DNA of 64,000 nucleotides from Sphingobacterium sp. CZ-2 (GTDB lineage: Bacteria > Bacteroidota > Bacteroidia > Sphingobacteriales > Sphingobacteriaceae). A program made the position numbers and the translations under genes. Shown here one piece after another: positions 44,805 to 52,237 of the stretch; position 1 is the first letter of the stretch; the number at the start of each line of letters is the position of its first letter. The stretch spans positions 1,178,001-1,242,000 of the forward strand of contig NZ_CP038159.1 of assembly GCF_004526235.1 (NCBI RefSeq), in the 5' to 3' direction. Below the pieces are notes generated by a model. That model saw only the letters and a program-made list of their open reading frames with translations. It was not told where the DNA came from and did no database searches.

Positions 44805-45869
44805 TTATTTGATTACCTGATTGTAATAATCCAAACTTTCCACGATCATATCCTCTTCTGCATATTTGTTGAAATCACAATCGCCAATGCTTCTTAAAAG
44901 GGCAAATCCCAATTGATTGCTCTCATTCTTTTTATCGTTGCGCATCAGTTCGATCAAAGTCGGATAGATCGCTTGATCGATCGGATAAGCCGGATAGATT
45001 CCTTTAATATAATTTACAATGGTTTCCAACTCGGATTCAGGTAGGTTGTTTTCTCGGTAAGAAATAAATGCTTCACAGATCATTCCTATCGCGATGGCTT
45101 CCCCATGCAATAAAGGCTCTTGATCATGGTATAGGCTATAGCCTTCGATGGCATGCCCAATCGTATGACCAAAATTCAGGATTTTACGCAATCCTTTTTC
45201 GGTAGGATCTTCCAAAACCACTTCATTCTTGATCATAACCGAATCATAAACCATCTCTTCCGGTAAAACAGGCAATTTAACGTTCATACAACGTTCAAAA
45301 AGCTGTTTATCTTTGATAAGGCCATGTTTAATCACTTCCGCAAATCCAGAACGGATCTGTCTATCATCCAACGTTTCCAAAAACTTATTGGAAATAAAGA
45401 CCGCTTTGGGCTGCGTAAATGTTCCGATGATGTTTTTAATATTATCCAGGTCGATTCCGGTCTTGCCGCCTACCGATGCATCCACTTGGGATAATAAAGT
45501 GGTAGGTACATGGATAAAATCGATCCCTCTCTTATAGGTTGAAGCTGCAAAACCGCCCATATCCGTCACCACTCCTCCACCAAGGTTCAACATCAAGGAT
45601 TTCCGATCCGCGCCGAAATCCAGCATGGTCTTCCAAACCCCAATACAGAAATCGATGTTCTTATTTTCTTCGCCAGGATCTACTTCGATAATATCATAAT
45701 CTACGATATCAGGAATAAAGGCCTGAAGTTGTGGTAAACAATGATCGTTGGTATTTCTATCGACTAGTATTAATAGTTGTGAATAGTCATGATCAATAAG
45801 AAAGGATTGCAATTCATCCAGTTCATTATCGAATACGACTTCGTATCCTAAGCTGTTGATCTTTTTCAT
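44805..45869 (-). CDS. aroB: 3-dehydroquinate synthase
   Basis: This 354-residue enzyme starts at the ATG 45869. A reading nine codons longer would begin with TTG. It has the NAD-binding segment DPGEENKNID near 73, the GGGVVTDMGGFAAST motif near 105, and metal ligands in the RSGFAEVIKHGLI and NFGHTIGHAIE segments. It converts DAHP to 3-dehydroquinate, step 2 of the shikimate pathway. It lies 69 bases downstream of the S4 protein gene and nine bases upstream of the ThuA gene, so it probably leads the operon body. Confidence 0.95.
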   Translation of the reverse strand: MKKINSLGYEVVFDNELDELQSFLIDHDYSQLLILVDRNTNDHCLPQLQAFIPDIVDYDIIEVDPGEENKNIDFCIGVWKTMLDFGADRKSLMLNLGGGVVTDMGGFAASTYKRGIDFIHVPTTLLSQVDASVGGKTGIDLDNIKNIIGTFTQPKAVFISNKFLETLDDRQIRSGFAEVIKHGLIKDKQLFERCMNVKLPVLPEEMVYDSVMIKNEVVLEDPTEKGLRKILNFGHTIGHAIEGYSLYHDQEPLLHGEAIAIGMICEAFISYRENNLPESELETIVNYIKGIYPAYPIDQAIYPTLIELMRNDKKNESNQLGFALLRSIGDCDFNKYAEEDMIVESLDYYNQVIK

Positions 45870-45938
45870 AATATAATTCAGGTTAAAGATAGACAATTTC
45901 TGAATCTACAAGAACAACAAATTTGTAATAACTCTGTT

Positions 45939-46145
45939 TTAAATTATCTTTACCTTGTTCCCATCAAATTCCACCAAATCTCCTACCCTAACCTTCAATC
46001 TTTTACGGTAATCCACTTCCCCATTATACTTCACCAATCCTTCTTCTACGACCCATTGAGCCATCGCGCCGTGTTCTACCCAGTTCATCACTTTCAATAA
46101 TTGGATGAGCTGAATGTATTCCCCATTTAATGTAAACGTTTGCAT
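45939..46145 (-). CDS. Small S4-domain RNA-binding protein, YbcJ-like
   Basis: This 68-residue protein starts at the ATG 46145, two codons inside a longer TTG reading. It consists of one S4 RNA-binding domain: ELIQLLKVMNWVEHG-type helix, then VEEGLVKYNGEVDYRKRLKVRVGDLVEFDG. It resembles E. coli YbcJ and the S4 modules of pseudouridine synthases. It probably binds rRNA or tRNA. It is upstream of aroB on the same strand. Confidence 0.85.
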   Translation of the reverse strand: MQTFTLNGEYIQLIQLLKVMNWVEHGAMAQWVVEEGLVKYNGEVDYRKRLKVRVGDLVEFDGNKVKII

Positions 46146-46238
46146 AAACAAAAATAAATTTAATATGAACTATTACAATTGAATGTTTGAATTTATTTAC
46201 AATTAATACCTAATTTTGTGAATCAAAAAAAATAGAAT

Positions 46239-47432
46239 ATGGATACAATTTCCCCCATAAAGCTAGACTTTAATAATACGGAAATCGCCTTCAGAGGCAA
46301 AAGTGATAAAGATCTGAATAAAGCATACTGGTTATTTAAAATGGTAGCAAGTAATGCACTGATCAAAATAGGTACTCCCATTACAAATTTCTCCTTAAAT
46401 ATAGGCTTACCCATCCAGGGAATCATCAAGAATACCATCTACAGACAGTTCTGTGGTGGCGAAAGTATTGCCGACTGTAACCGTGCGATCCAGGAATTGG
46501 GTCAGGGTAATGTAACGACCATCTTGGATTATTCGGTAGAGGGTGAAGATTCGGAAGAAAGCTTTGAGGAATGTTGCGCTGAGATCCTACGTACAGTAGA
46601 AACTGCTAAACAAAATCCGTTGATCTCTTTTTGTGTATTCAAGCCTACAGGATTAGGAAGATTTGATCTATTGGCGAAAATCGATGCAAAAGAAACCTTG
46701 ACGGAAGCGGAAAAAGCGGAATACCAACGTTTATGGGATAGATGTGATCGTATCTGCCGTGCTTGTCACGAAGCAGGAATTCGTGTATTGGTGGATGCTG
46801 AACATTCTTGGATCCAAGATACCATTGATGATATCGCTCGTGAAATGATGGAAAAATACAACCGTGAAAAACCGATTGTATACAATACTTATCAATTATA
46901 CCGTGCTGATAAATTGGCTTCATTAAAAGCTGATTTTGCGTATGCTAAAACTGCTGGCTTCCATCTAGGGGCGAAAATTGTTCGCGGTGCTTACATGGAG
47001 ATCGAAAGGGAAAGAGCAAAGGAAAATGGATACCCTTCCCCTATCCAACCTAATAAACAGGCTTCGGATACGGATTATAACCAAGCGATCCATTTCTGTT
47101 TGGACCATATCGACCAGATCGGTTTGATGGCCGGAACGCATAACGAACAGAGTTGCCGCATCCTGGCGGAGGAAATGGAAAACCGTAACATCCCACATAA
47201 CTTGCCAAATGTTTTCTTTGCGCAGTTATTAGGCATGTCTGATAACCTTTCTTTCAACCTTGCAGCAGCTGGTTATAACGTGGCTAAATACATGCCATAT
47301 GGCCCAGTGAAAGCGGTTATGCCTTATTTGTTCCGTCGTGCGCAGGAGAATACTTCCGTAGGTGGACAAACTGGCCGCGAGCTTTCTTTGATCATTAAAG
47401 AATTGAAAAGAAGAAAATCCGTAAGGAAATAA
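46239..47432 (+). CDS. Proline dehydrogenase, monofunctional
   Basis: This 397-residue enzyme has the PRODH TIM barrel with conserved segments: VLVDAEHSWIQD near 185, KIVRGAYMEIERERA near 246, and the substrate-binding YMPYGPVKAVMPYLFRRAQEN near 352. It oxidises proline to pyrroline-5-carboxylate with FAD at the inner membrane. There is no fused P5C dehydrogenase domain, as is typical in Bacteroidota. Its 91-base upstream region carries no clear consensus promoter. An inverted repeat follows at 47505-47527. Confidence 0.95.
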   Translation: MDTISPIKLDFNNTEIAFRGKSDKDLNKAYWLFKMVASNALIKIGTPITNFSLNIGLPIQGIIKNTIYRQFCGGESIADCNRAIQELGQGNVTTILDYSVEGEDSEESFEECCAEILRTVETAKQNPLISFCVFKPTGLGRFDLLAKIDAKETLTEAEKAEYQRLWDRCDRICRACHEAGIRVLVDAEHSWIQDTIDDIAREMMEKYNREKPIVYNTYQLYRADKLASLKADFAYAKTAGFHLGAKIVRGAYMEIERERAKENGYPSPIQPNKQASDTDYNQAIHFCLDHIDQIGLMAGTHNEQSCRILAEEMENRNIPHNLPNVFFAQLLGMSDNLSFNLAAAGYNVAKYMPYGPVKAVMPYLFRRAQENTSVGGQTGRELSLIIKELKRRKSVRK

Positions 47433-47504
47433 GTTTTGAGATTTTAGCATTCCATTTAAGGAAACAAGAAACTTCAAAATAACTTAATAAAGATAAAACC
47501 ATGG

Positions 47505-47527
47505 AATTCTCCTCATCGAGGAGAATT
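47505..47527. terminator. Inverted repeat between proline dehydrogenase and HAD genes
   Basis: A perfect 10-bp inverted repeat (AATTCTCCTC and complement, spacer ATC) lies 73 bases after the proline dehydrogenase stop and just before the HAD -7 box. It may be a terminator, or an operator overlapping the promoter. Confidence 0.45.
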
Positions 47528-47530
47528 TCG

Positions 47531-47538
47531 TATTTTTG
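47531..47538 (+). promoter_or_regulatory. -7 element of the HAD gene, implying a leaderless mRNA
   Basis: TATTTTTG matches TAnnTTTG and ends five bases before the ATG at 47543. This argues for the inner ATG as the start and a leaderless or near-leaderless transcript. Confidence 0.5.
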
Positions 47539-47542
47539 CGGC

Positions 47543-48154
47543 ATGACAGATGCAGCCTACCAAAAGTATTTAAAGTTAAATTCCCTTGCCTCTTCCTATA
47601 AAGCGTTATTGTTCGATGTAGACGGCACCCTTGCCGATAATATTGATGCACATAAAGCTGCTTATGTTGCCGTATCTGCGGAACATGGCGTTGATTTGGA
47701 TCCTGATCTTATTGATGAGACTGCAGGTTGGCCAACCATCGCTGTCGCAAAGGAAATTTCCATTCGCTATAACGTGGAACTGGATATCGAATCCTTCTCC
47801 AAAAGAAAGTCTGCAATTTTTATCGAGCGCTTTATCCAAGCCACCCAACCTGTAGATTATGTAAGGCAGGTATTGTTCGACAATGTGGATACCCATAAAA
47901 TTGGAATAGTATCCGGCGGAACCAGATCAACGTTGGCGATTACCCTTTCGGTGATCGATGTGGCCGGGAAATATGAGTCTTTAGTCTGTGCGGGTGATAC
48001 CCCAAAAGGAAAACCCTCCCCACAACCTTTTTTATTGGCTGCAGAGCAGTTAGAGGTCGATCCTGCTGATTGCTTGGTATTCGAAGATGGAGATCCGGGT
48101 GTTCAAGGCGCTATCGCCGCTGGTATGGGCTGGGTGCGGGTGGACCAGCTTTAG
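47543..48154 (+). CDS. HAD superfamily phosphatase, beta-phosphoglucomutase-like
   Basis: This is a 203-residue protein from the ATG 47543. A 14-codon longer reading overlaps the promoter and hairpin. It has HAD motif I LLFDVDGTLAD near 24, a helical cap (about 40-100), motif II in GIVSGGTRS near 130, motif III Lys in GDTPKGKPSPQPF near 155, and motif IV EDGDPGVQGA near 182. The fold and cap match small-molecule phosphatases and beta-phosphoglucomutases. Substrate unknown. Its stop codon begins a 7-bp microsatellite stretch. Confidence 0.88.
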   Translation: MTDAAYQKYLKLNSLASSYKALLFDVDGTLADNIDAHKAAYVAVSAEHGVDLDPDLIDETAGWPTIAVAKEISIRYNVELDIESFSKRKSAIFIERFIQATQPVDYVRQVLFDNVDTHKIGIVSGGTRSTLAITLSVIDVAGKYESLVCAGDTPKGKPSPQPFLLAAEQLEVDPADCLVFEDGDPGVQGAIAAGMGWVRVDQL

Positions 48155-48187
48155 ATGATAGATATTAGACATTAGATGATAGACCTT
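48153..48187. repeat. 7-bp microsatellite at the HAD stop codon
   Basis: TAGATGATAGATATTAGACA-type heptamers begin inside the HAD stop codon and run to the start of repeat cluster R5. The repeat unit is the same TAGATGA motif seen beside coaD and aconitase. Confidence 0.75.
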
Positions 48188-48190
48188 TTG

Positions 48191-48358
48191 CGTCATTGCG
48201 AGGAGGCACGACGAAGCAATCTTTCTTTTTGTGTCATCCTGAGCAGCGTCGAAGGATCTGTACGGGTACCACATGTAGATGCTTCGACTTCGCTCAGCAT
48301 GACATGCGTAAAGATTGCTTCGTTCCTCGCAATGACGATAAACTCCTCGCAATGACGG
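48191..48358. repeat. Repeat cluster R5: complete composite A-B-spacer-B'-A' element
   Basis: This is the clearest composite. It has family A (TCATTGCGAGGAGG ... GAAGCAATC), family B (GTCATCCTGAGCA ... GAAGGATCTGTA), a spacer with GGGTACCACATGTA, inverted B (ATGCTTCGACT ... CAGCATGACATG) and inverted A (GATTGCTTCGTTCC ... CAATGACG), with one extra A half-unit. It is about 165 bp, between convergent genes. Confidence 0.88.
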
Positions 48359-48360
48359 CA

Positions 48361-48396
48361 AAGTCTATAATCTATCATCTCTCATCTATAATCTAA
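48361..48396. repeat. 7-bp microsatellite at the far side of cluster R5
   Basis: TCTATAATCTATCATC-type heptamers lie immediately before the stop of the outer-membrane-like gene on the minus strand. They match the microsatellite on the other side of the cluster. Confidence 0.75.
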
Positions 48397-48400
48397 ACCC

Positions 48401-49852
48401 CTAGAAATTCGTTATAATCCTCAAACCGCCATTCGTATAATTCATATCTGCGGATTTAAAATTCCCAACGGGTAATTTCATATAAGGTTCTACAGAAATA
48501 GAAAAACCTCTGTTCATTTTCATTTCCTTACCAATAGATAGGTTTACAAATCCACCAAATCCATTGGCCTTAACATTCTGATCTTCCGTTTTTATAGCTT
48601 TGGATACCTGTTTGAATCCAGCTTCCAAATCCTTTTGGTTTTTAGGAAGACCATCCGGAAAAACCTCGGCCCCACTGTTTTCGATGTAATGTGTAAAGCG
48701 TTCCTGTTCGGTTACTTTAGCATAGGTCAATCCTGAAGATGCATAGAAACCACTTTTCGATTTATATTTCACATCCAATGGAACTTCCAACGCCTGTACA
48801 GATCCTGAAACCGCATTTACATTCGGCAGAATCACAGCATTGCTCATTGTATAAGCAGTCAAGCTATTGGTATTATTCTTTTCGAGCATTTCGCGACTTG
48901 CAGAAACTGCGACATCCTGATTGGCAACCGGATTACGCATGGCTCCTACCTCATAGCGGTTATAAGCAAGTCCGGTACGTACAGACAGGTTTTTGGTTAC
49001 ATTGTACGCAACTAGCACTCCTCCACCAAAATTGAACTTTTCACTGGTGGAATTTGGCGACACGAACAATCCAAGGTCAAAACGCTCATTAAAATTGAAC
49101 TTCTTGGATTTTAAATCCGGCTCACGACCAGCATTCGCCTTATTAGCCATATCTTGATTCGCCAAGATCACGGCAGATCCTAAATCTGATGTAGTTTTTA
49201 TCTGAGGCTCATCAGGAGCTAATTGTAAGTTCTTTGTTCTTAGGTCCAATGATGATCCTGACAATTGCTGTGGAGCGTGGATATTTTTGGGGGCATAACG
49301 AATCCCATTATTCCAATCACTATAAGCAAGCATATTGTTCGATCTATCAGTTTCCTGCATATTCAAGAAATTTCCTTTATAAGAAGCAACAACTTCACTT
49401 CTGCCGGAAATTCGGTGATCAGCTCCTCCTGTGGAGATTCCTCCAACCGTTGAACCTATTCCATCGGTTGAAATTCCACCAGTGGTTGTACCTATTCCAT
49501 CGGTTGCAACCCTTCCATCAGTAGGCAACGAACCATCTTGTTGAAACTGTTCTGCCAACTGAGATCCTTCTTCACTTTGAGACTGTCCATTAGCCCCTTG
49601 ATGTTGGGCAATAGTCATATCCTCCAAGTTTTTCGGATCCTGGGAAACAAATTGTTTAACCGCAAATGCGCCTACCAAAAGAATGGCGGCAGCACTGGCG
49701 GCCCAGTAATAGCTTCTGTTTTTGCGAACCGGCATCGAACCATGTTGTTGCTGAAATCGTTCCCAAGCTCCATCTTTATAAGGAAGCTCGTCGGAAGCTT
49801 TCAGCTTATCAACGATATGGTCAATGAGGTCTTTTTTGTTATGCTCTTCCAT
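48401..49852 (-). CDS. Single-pass membrane protein with C-terminal outer-membrane-barrel-like domain, sigma-factor partner
   Basis: In this 483-residue protein, residues 1-48 are cytosolic and charged (AWERFQQQHGS near 29), as in anti-sigma N-terminal domains. Residues 49-65 form one transmembrane helix. Residues 85-145 are a low-complexity Gly/Ser/Thr linker with repeats of the form TDGIGTTTGGIS. The C-terminal region (about 250-483) reads as outer-membrane beta-barrel strands, ending TNGGLRIITNF. It starts 11 bases after the ECF sigma gene stop, so it is probably its anti-sigma or sensor. An inner-membrane helix with a barrel-like C-terminus is topologically odd. Confidence 0.75.
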   Translation of the reverse strand: MEEHNKKDLIDHIVDKLKASDELPYKDGAWERFQQQHGSMPVRKNRSYYWAASAAAILLVGAFAVKQFVSQDPKNLEDMTIAQHQGANGQSQSEEGSQLAEQFQQDGSLPTDGRVATDGIGTTTGGISTDGIGSTVGGISTGGADHRISGRSEVVASYKGNFLNMQETDRSNNMLAYSDWNNGIRYAPKNIHAPQQLSGSSLDLRTKNLQLAPDEPQIKTTSDLGSAVILANQDMANKANAGREPDLKSKKFNFNERFDLGLFVSPNSTSEKFNFGGGVLVAYNVTKNLSVRTGLAYNRYEVGAMRNPVANQDVAVSASREMLEKNNTNSLTAYTMSNAVILPNVNAVSGSVQALEVPLDVKYKSKSGFYASSGLTYAKVTEQERFTHYIENSGAEVFPDGLPKNQKDLEAGFKQVSKAIKTEDQNVKANGFGGFVNLSIGKEMKMNRGFSISVEPYMKLPVGNFKSADMNYTNGGLRIITNF

Positions 49853-49863
49853 CTTTATAAAAA

Positions 49864-50472
49864 TCAGGATTGTATATTTTCTAAATTGTGGAGCTCACCA
49901 TATAGCTTTCTCAGCTTCTGTTTTGCTCTTGTTAAATATGTTCTGGAGGTACTTTCGGGAATCTCCAACTTTTTGCCGATCTCTTCGTGCGAGAATCCTT
50001 CGATTTCGTAGAGGTTGAAAATGGAACGTTGGATATCGGGCAACTGTTGGATCAGGGCGATGATATCCTGATATTCCAAGCGGCTGTCGTTCTGCACGGA
50101 ATAATGCAGGTTGTCTGAACCATTAAGGTCATCCAACATCAGCACCTGTTTTCTCACCCTTAGTGCGTCAATGGCGGTATTTACAGCGATCTTGCCCATC
50201 CAAGAACGGAAAGTCTTCTCGAGCACGGCATCTTCCTCGTGGATGGAGAAGCTGCTCACCTTATTGAAAACTTTCACAAAACACTCATTGGTAATCTCTT
50301 CGGATTCCATTTCATGTTTCATGTAGCGGATTACAATGGCCATGATATAGCCGTAATATTTCTTATAGATAAAAGCTTTGCTCTTTTCCGAACCGGACAT
50401 AGCACAGGACTCCAACGCAGTTCTTAAACTCCATGGTTTTGCAGTACCTAGGTATTTCTGAATGATTCCCAC
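49864..50472 (-). CDS. ECF-type RNA polymerase sigma factor
   Basis: This 202-residue sigma-70 family protein has region 2 at about 30-100 (FIYKKYYGYIMAIVIRYM ... EEITNECFVKVF) and region 4 at about 140-195 (LPDIQRSIFNLYEIEGFSHEEIGKKL), with a ~30-residue N-terminal extension. Region 1.1 and region 3 are absent, as expected for ECF sigmas. It probably directs an envelope-response regulon and is held by the membrane protein encoded just downstream. The 277-base gap upstream (50473-50749) holds only AT-rich sequence and the divergent uspA promoter. Confidence 0.92.
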   Translation of the reverse strand: MGIIQKYLGTAKPWSLRTALESCAMSGSEKSKAFIYKKYYGYIMAIVIRYMKHEMESEEITNECFVKVFNKVSSFSIHEEDAVLEKTFRSWMGKIAVNTAIDALRVRKQVLMLDDLNGSDNLHYSVQNDSRLEYQDIIALIQQLPDIQRSIFNLYEIEGFSHEEIGKKLEIPESTSRTYLTRAKQKLRKLYGELHNLENIQS

Positions 50473-50749
50473 CCTATGTCTTTACGTTATCTAGTTAATT
50501 ATACAAATTTAATAACTAGATTAAAGTTTTGACGCATGTAAACTTTCCTCCTATATTTTTTGTATATTATATACGGTCTATGTTATTAAAATGCTACAGG
50601 TTTTTAAAAAATTTTCTTCAATAGGCTAAAACGTAGCAAGCAAAAAAACCTTGCATAAGATTGACATAAACTACCTAAAATAATGACCAATATCATGGAG
50701 CAATTGGACATTTAATTGTTAAATTTAAGGAAACACTTAATGAAAGATT

Positions 50750-51598
50750 ATGAGAGCCATATTATTTCCCACCGATTTTTCAGAAACTGCTACTAATGCC
50801 TTTCTGTACGCCCTAAATATAGCCAAATCTATTGACGCTAAAATTTATGTGCTTTATACCTACCTGGAACCCGTTTTATCGGCTACCCATGGCGGACAAC
50901 CGGAGCTTTTGGGCGAGGTTTACCAAACAATTGAACTGAATCAGTTTGAGATATACAAAAAGAAGACACAGGTGCTGCACGATATGGCCGAAGAGCAAGG
51001 AATAAACGATGTGGAATTGGTTTTCCTATTTGAAGAGGGACCTGTTGCTTCGGTGGTGAAAAAAATCGTCGAACGCGAAAAGATCCATTTGGTGGTGATG
51101 GGTACCCATGGGGAATCGGGATTCCTTTCGAAGGTAATCGGCACCAACACGGTAAATGTGATTCGAACCATCCAAAATCCTGTTTTGGCAATTCCTCCGC
51201 ATGCTAAATACAAGGAAATAAAACGTACGGTATTTACTTCGCTTTTCCGCGAGAAGGATAAATCTGCATTGAAAGAAATGTTGATCATGGCCAAGGCCAT
51301 TGGCGCGAAAATCGATATCCTTCATATTTTACATAACCAGAATGTTTCTGATGTGATGCTTCATACTGAAAACTGGCGACATGAATTTCCTCAGGAGGAG
51401 ATTGAATATATTTTATTGGATGAGGTGGAAAGTATTGAAACAACGATATTGAACTATATCATTGAGAATAATGTAGATATATTGGGGATAGTGAAAAGGA
51501 ACAGGAGTTTCTTCGATAGGTTGTTCAGTAGCAGTGTGAGCAATAACTTAGCTTTTCACTCAAAAGTACCTATCTTAGTGTTCCATGAAGAAAAATAG
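50750..51598 (+). CDS. Universal stress protein with two Usp domains
   Basis: In this 282-residue tandem protein, Usp domain 1 (1-148) opens MRAILFPTDFSETATNAFLY and ends in the ATP-binding GTHGESGFLSKVIGTNTVNVI segment near 120 (G-2x-G-9x-G-S/T type). Domain 2 (150-282) is degenerate and lacks the Gly-rich loop. Cytosolic stress-response protein, here of the ATP-binding subtype by domain 1. It is divergent from the ECF sigma operon, with no shared function evident. Confidence 0.92.
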   Translation: MRAILFPTDFSETATNAFLYALNIAKSIDAKIYVLYTYLEPVLSATHGGQPELLGEVYQTIELNQFEIYKKKTQVLHDMAEEQGINDVELVFLFEEGPVASVVKKIVEREKIHLVVMGTHGESGFLSKVIGTNTVNVIRTIQNPVLAIPPHAKYKEIKRTVFTSLFREKDKSALKEMLIMAKAIGAKIDILHILHNQNVSDVMLHTENWRHEFPQEEIEYILLDEVESIETTILNYIIENNVDILGIVKRNRSFFDRLFSSSVSNNLAFHSKVPILVFHEEK

Positions 51599-51603
51599 GC
51601 TGT

Positions 51604-51659
51604 TTTTTGTGGTATAAATAAGGATGTTTGTACTGGTATAAATCAAGCTATTTGTACTA
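51604..51659. repeat. Short direct repeats upstream of a small gene
   Basis: Tandem copies of TTTGTACTGGTATAAATCAA (period 22-24, about 51604-51625, 51626-51649 and a partial copy to 51659) lie 40-90 bases before the ATG at 51696. Spacing near two helical turns suggests protein binding. Confidence 0.45.
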
Positions 51660-51695
51660 AAAATTTAGGCTAATCTTCATTTAAAAAAGATCATC

Positions 51696-51932
51696 ATGCA
51701 ACAGGTCATCAAAAAACTGGAGTCTTTAGGAAAGATCAACCAAATGGCGGAAAAATACACCCAAATCACCGATGAAAATCTGGAGGAGCATGGGGTGCTG
51801 TTTTTTATTCCTTTGGAAAAATATGAGGTGAAGGTGCTGATACCAGCGCCTTATCATAAGGAGCTATTGGCAAAGGGAAATCCGACTTACAAGCAGATCT
51901 TGAACCATAAAGAAGCGATGTTGCTTAGGTGA
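51696..51932 (+). CDS. Small protein of unknown function
   Basis: This 78-residue soluble protein has a predicted amphipathic helix (1-25) and a short beta-rich part (HGVLFFIPLEKYEVKVLIPAP). There is no signal peptide and no known motif. Support comes from a clean ATG, natural codon use and its own upstream repeat region. It lies between uspA and a repeat cluster. I cannot assign a function. Confidence 0.6.
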   Translation: MQQVIKKLESLGKINQMAEKYTQITDENLEEHGVLFFIPLEKYEVKVLIPAPYHKELLAKGNPTYKQILNHKEAMLLR

Positions 51933-51975
51933 TGATTTATTAACTTTGCGACGCTGTCTTTGCGAAGAACTGTGC

Positions 51976-52132
51976 GTGTCATTGCGAGGAGGCACGACAA
52001 AGCAATCTTCCCGCATGTCATCCTGAGCGCAGTCGAAGGATCTGTACGGTAGGCGGTTAGTATACGAACAGATCCTTCGACGATGCTCAGGATGACAAAG
52101 TCCAAAGATTGCTTCGTTCCTCGCAATGACGC
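51976..52132. repeat. Repeat cluster R6: complete composite A-B-spacer-B'-A' element
   Basis: Family A (from 51978), family B (GTCATCCTGAGCG ... GAAGGATCTG), a spacer with GGCGGTTAGTATACGAACAG, inverted B (GATCCTTCGACGA ... CAGGATGAC) and inverted A ending TCGCAATGACG make up about 155 bp between convergent genes. Confidence 0.88.
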
Positions 52133-52163
52133 GAAAAAAATTACAAATCGATAAAAAACAAAA

Positions 52164-52187
52164 AAAGGGCTGCGAATGCAGCCCTTT
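52164..52187 (-). terminator. Rho-independent terminator of the aconitase gene
   Basis: A 10-bp stem (52164-52173 with 52178-52187, AAAGGGCTGC and complement) is followed on the minus strand by a long U-tract (TTTTTTGTTTTTT). Confidence 0.88.
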
Positions 52188-52194
52188 CCTCAAT

Positions 52195-52234
52195 AGTCTA
52201 AAATCTATTGTCTAATATCTATTATCTAATATCT
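52195..52234. repeat. 7-bp microsatellite at the aconitase stop
   Basis: TCTAAAATCTATTGTCTAAT-type heptamers lie between the terminator and the aconitase stop codon, the third locus where such repeats abut a stop codon next to a composite repeat. Confidence 0.7.
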
Positions 52235-52237
52235 CCT

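Noticed and set aside
48050-48396. Open readings through repeat cluster R5
   Set aside because: Same cause: shadow of the palindromic repeats.
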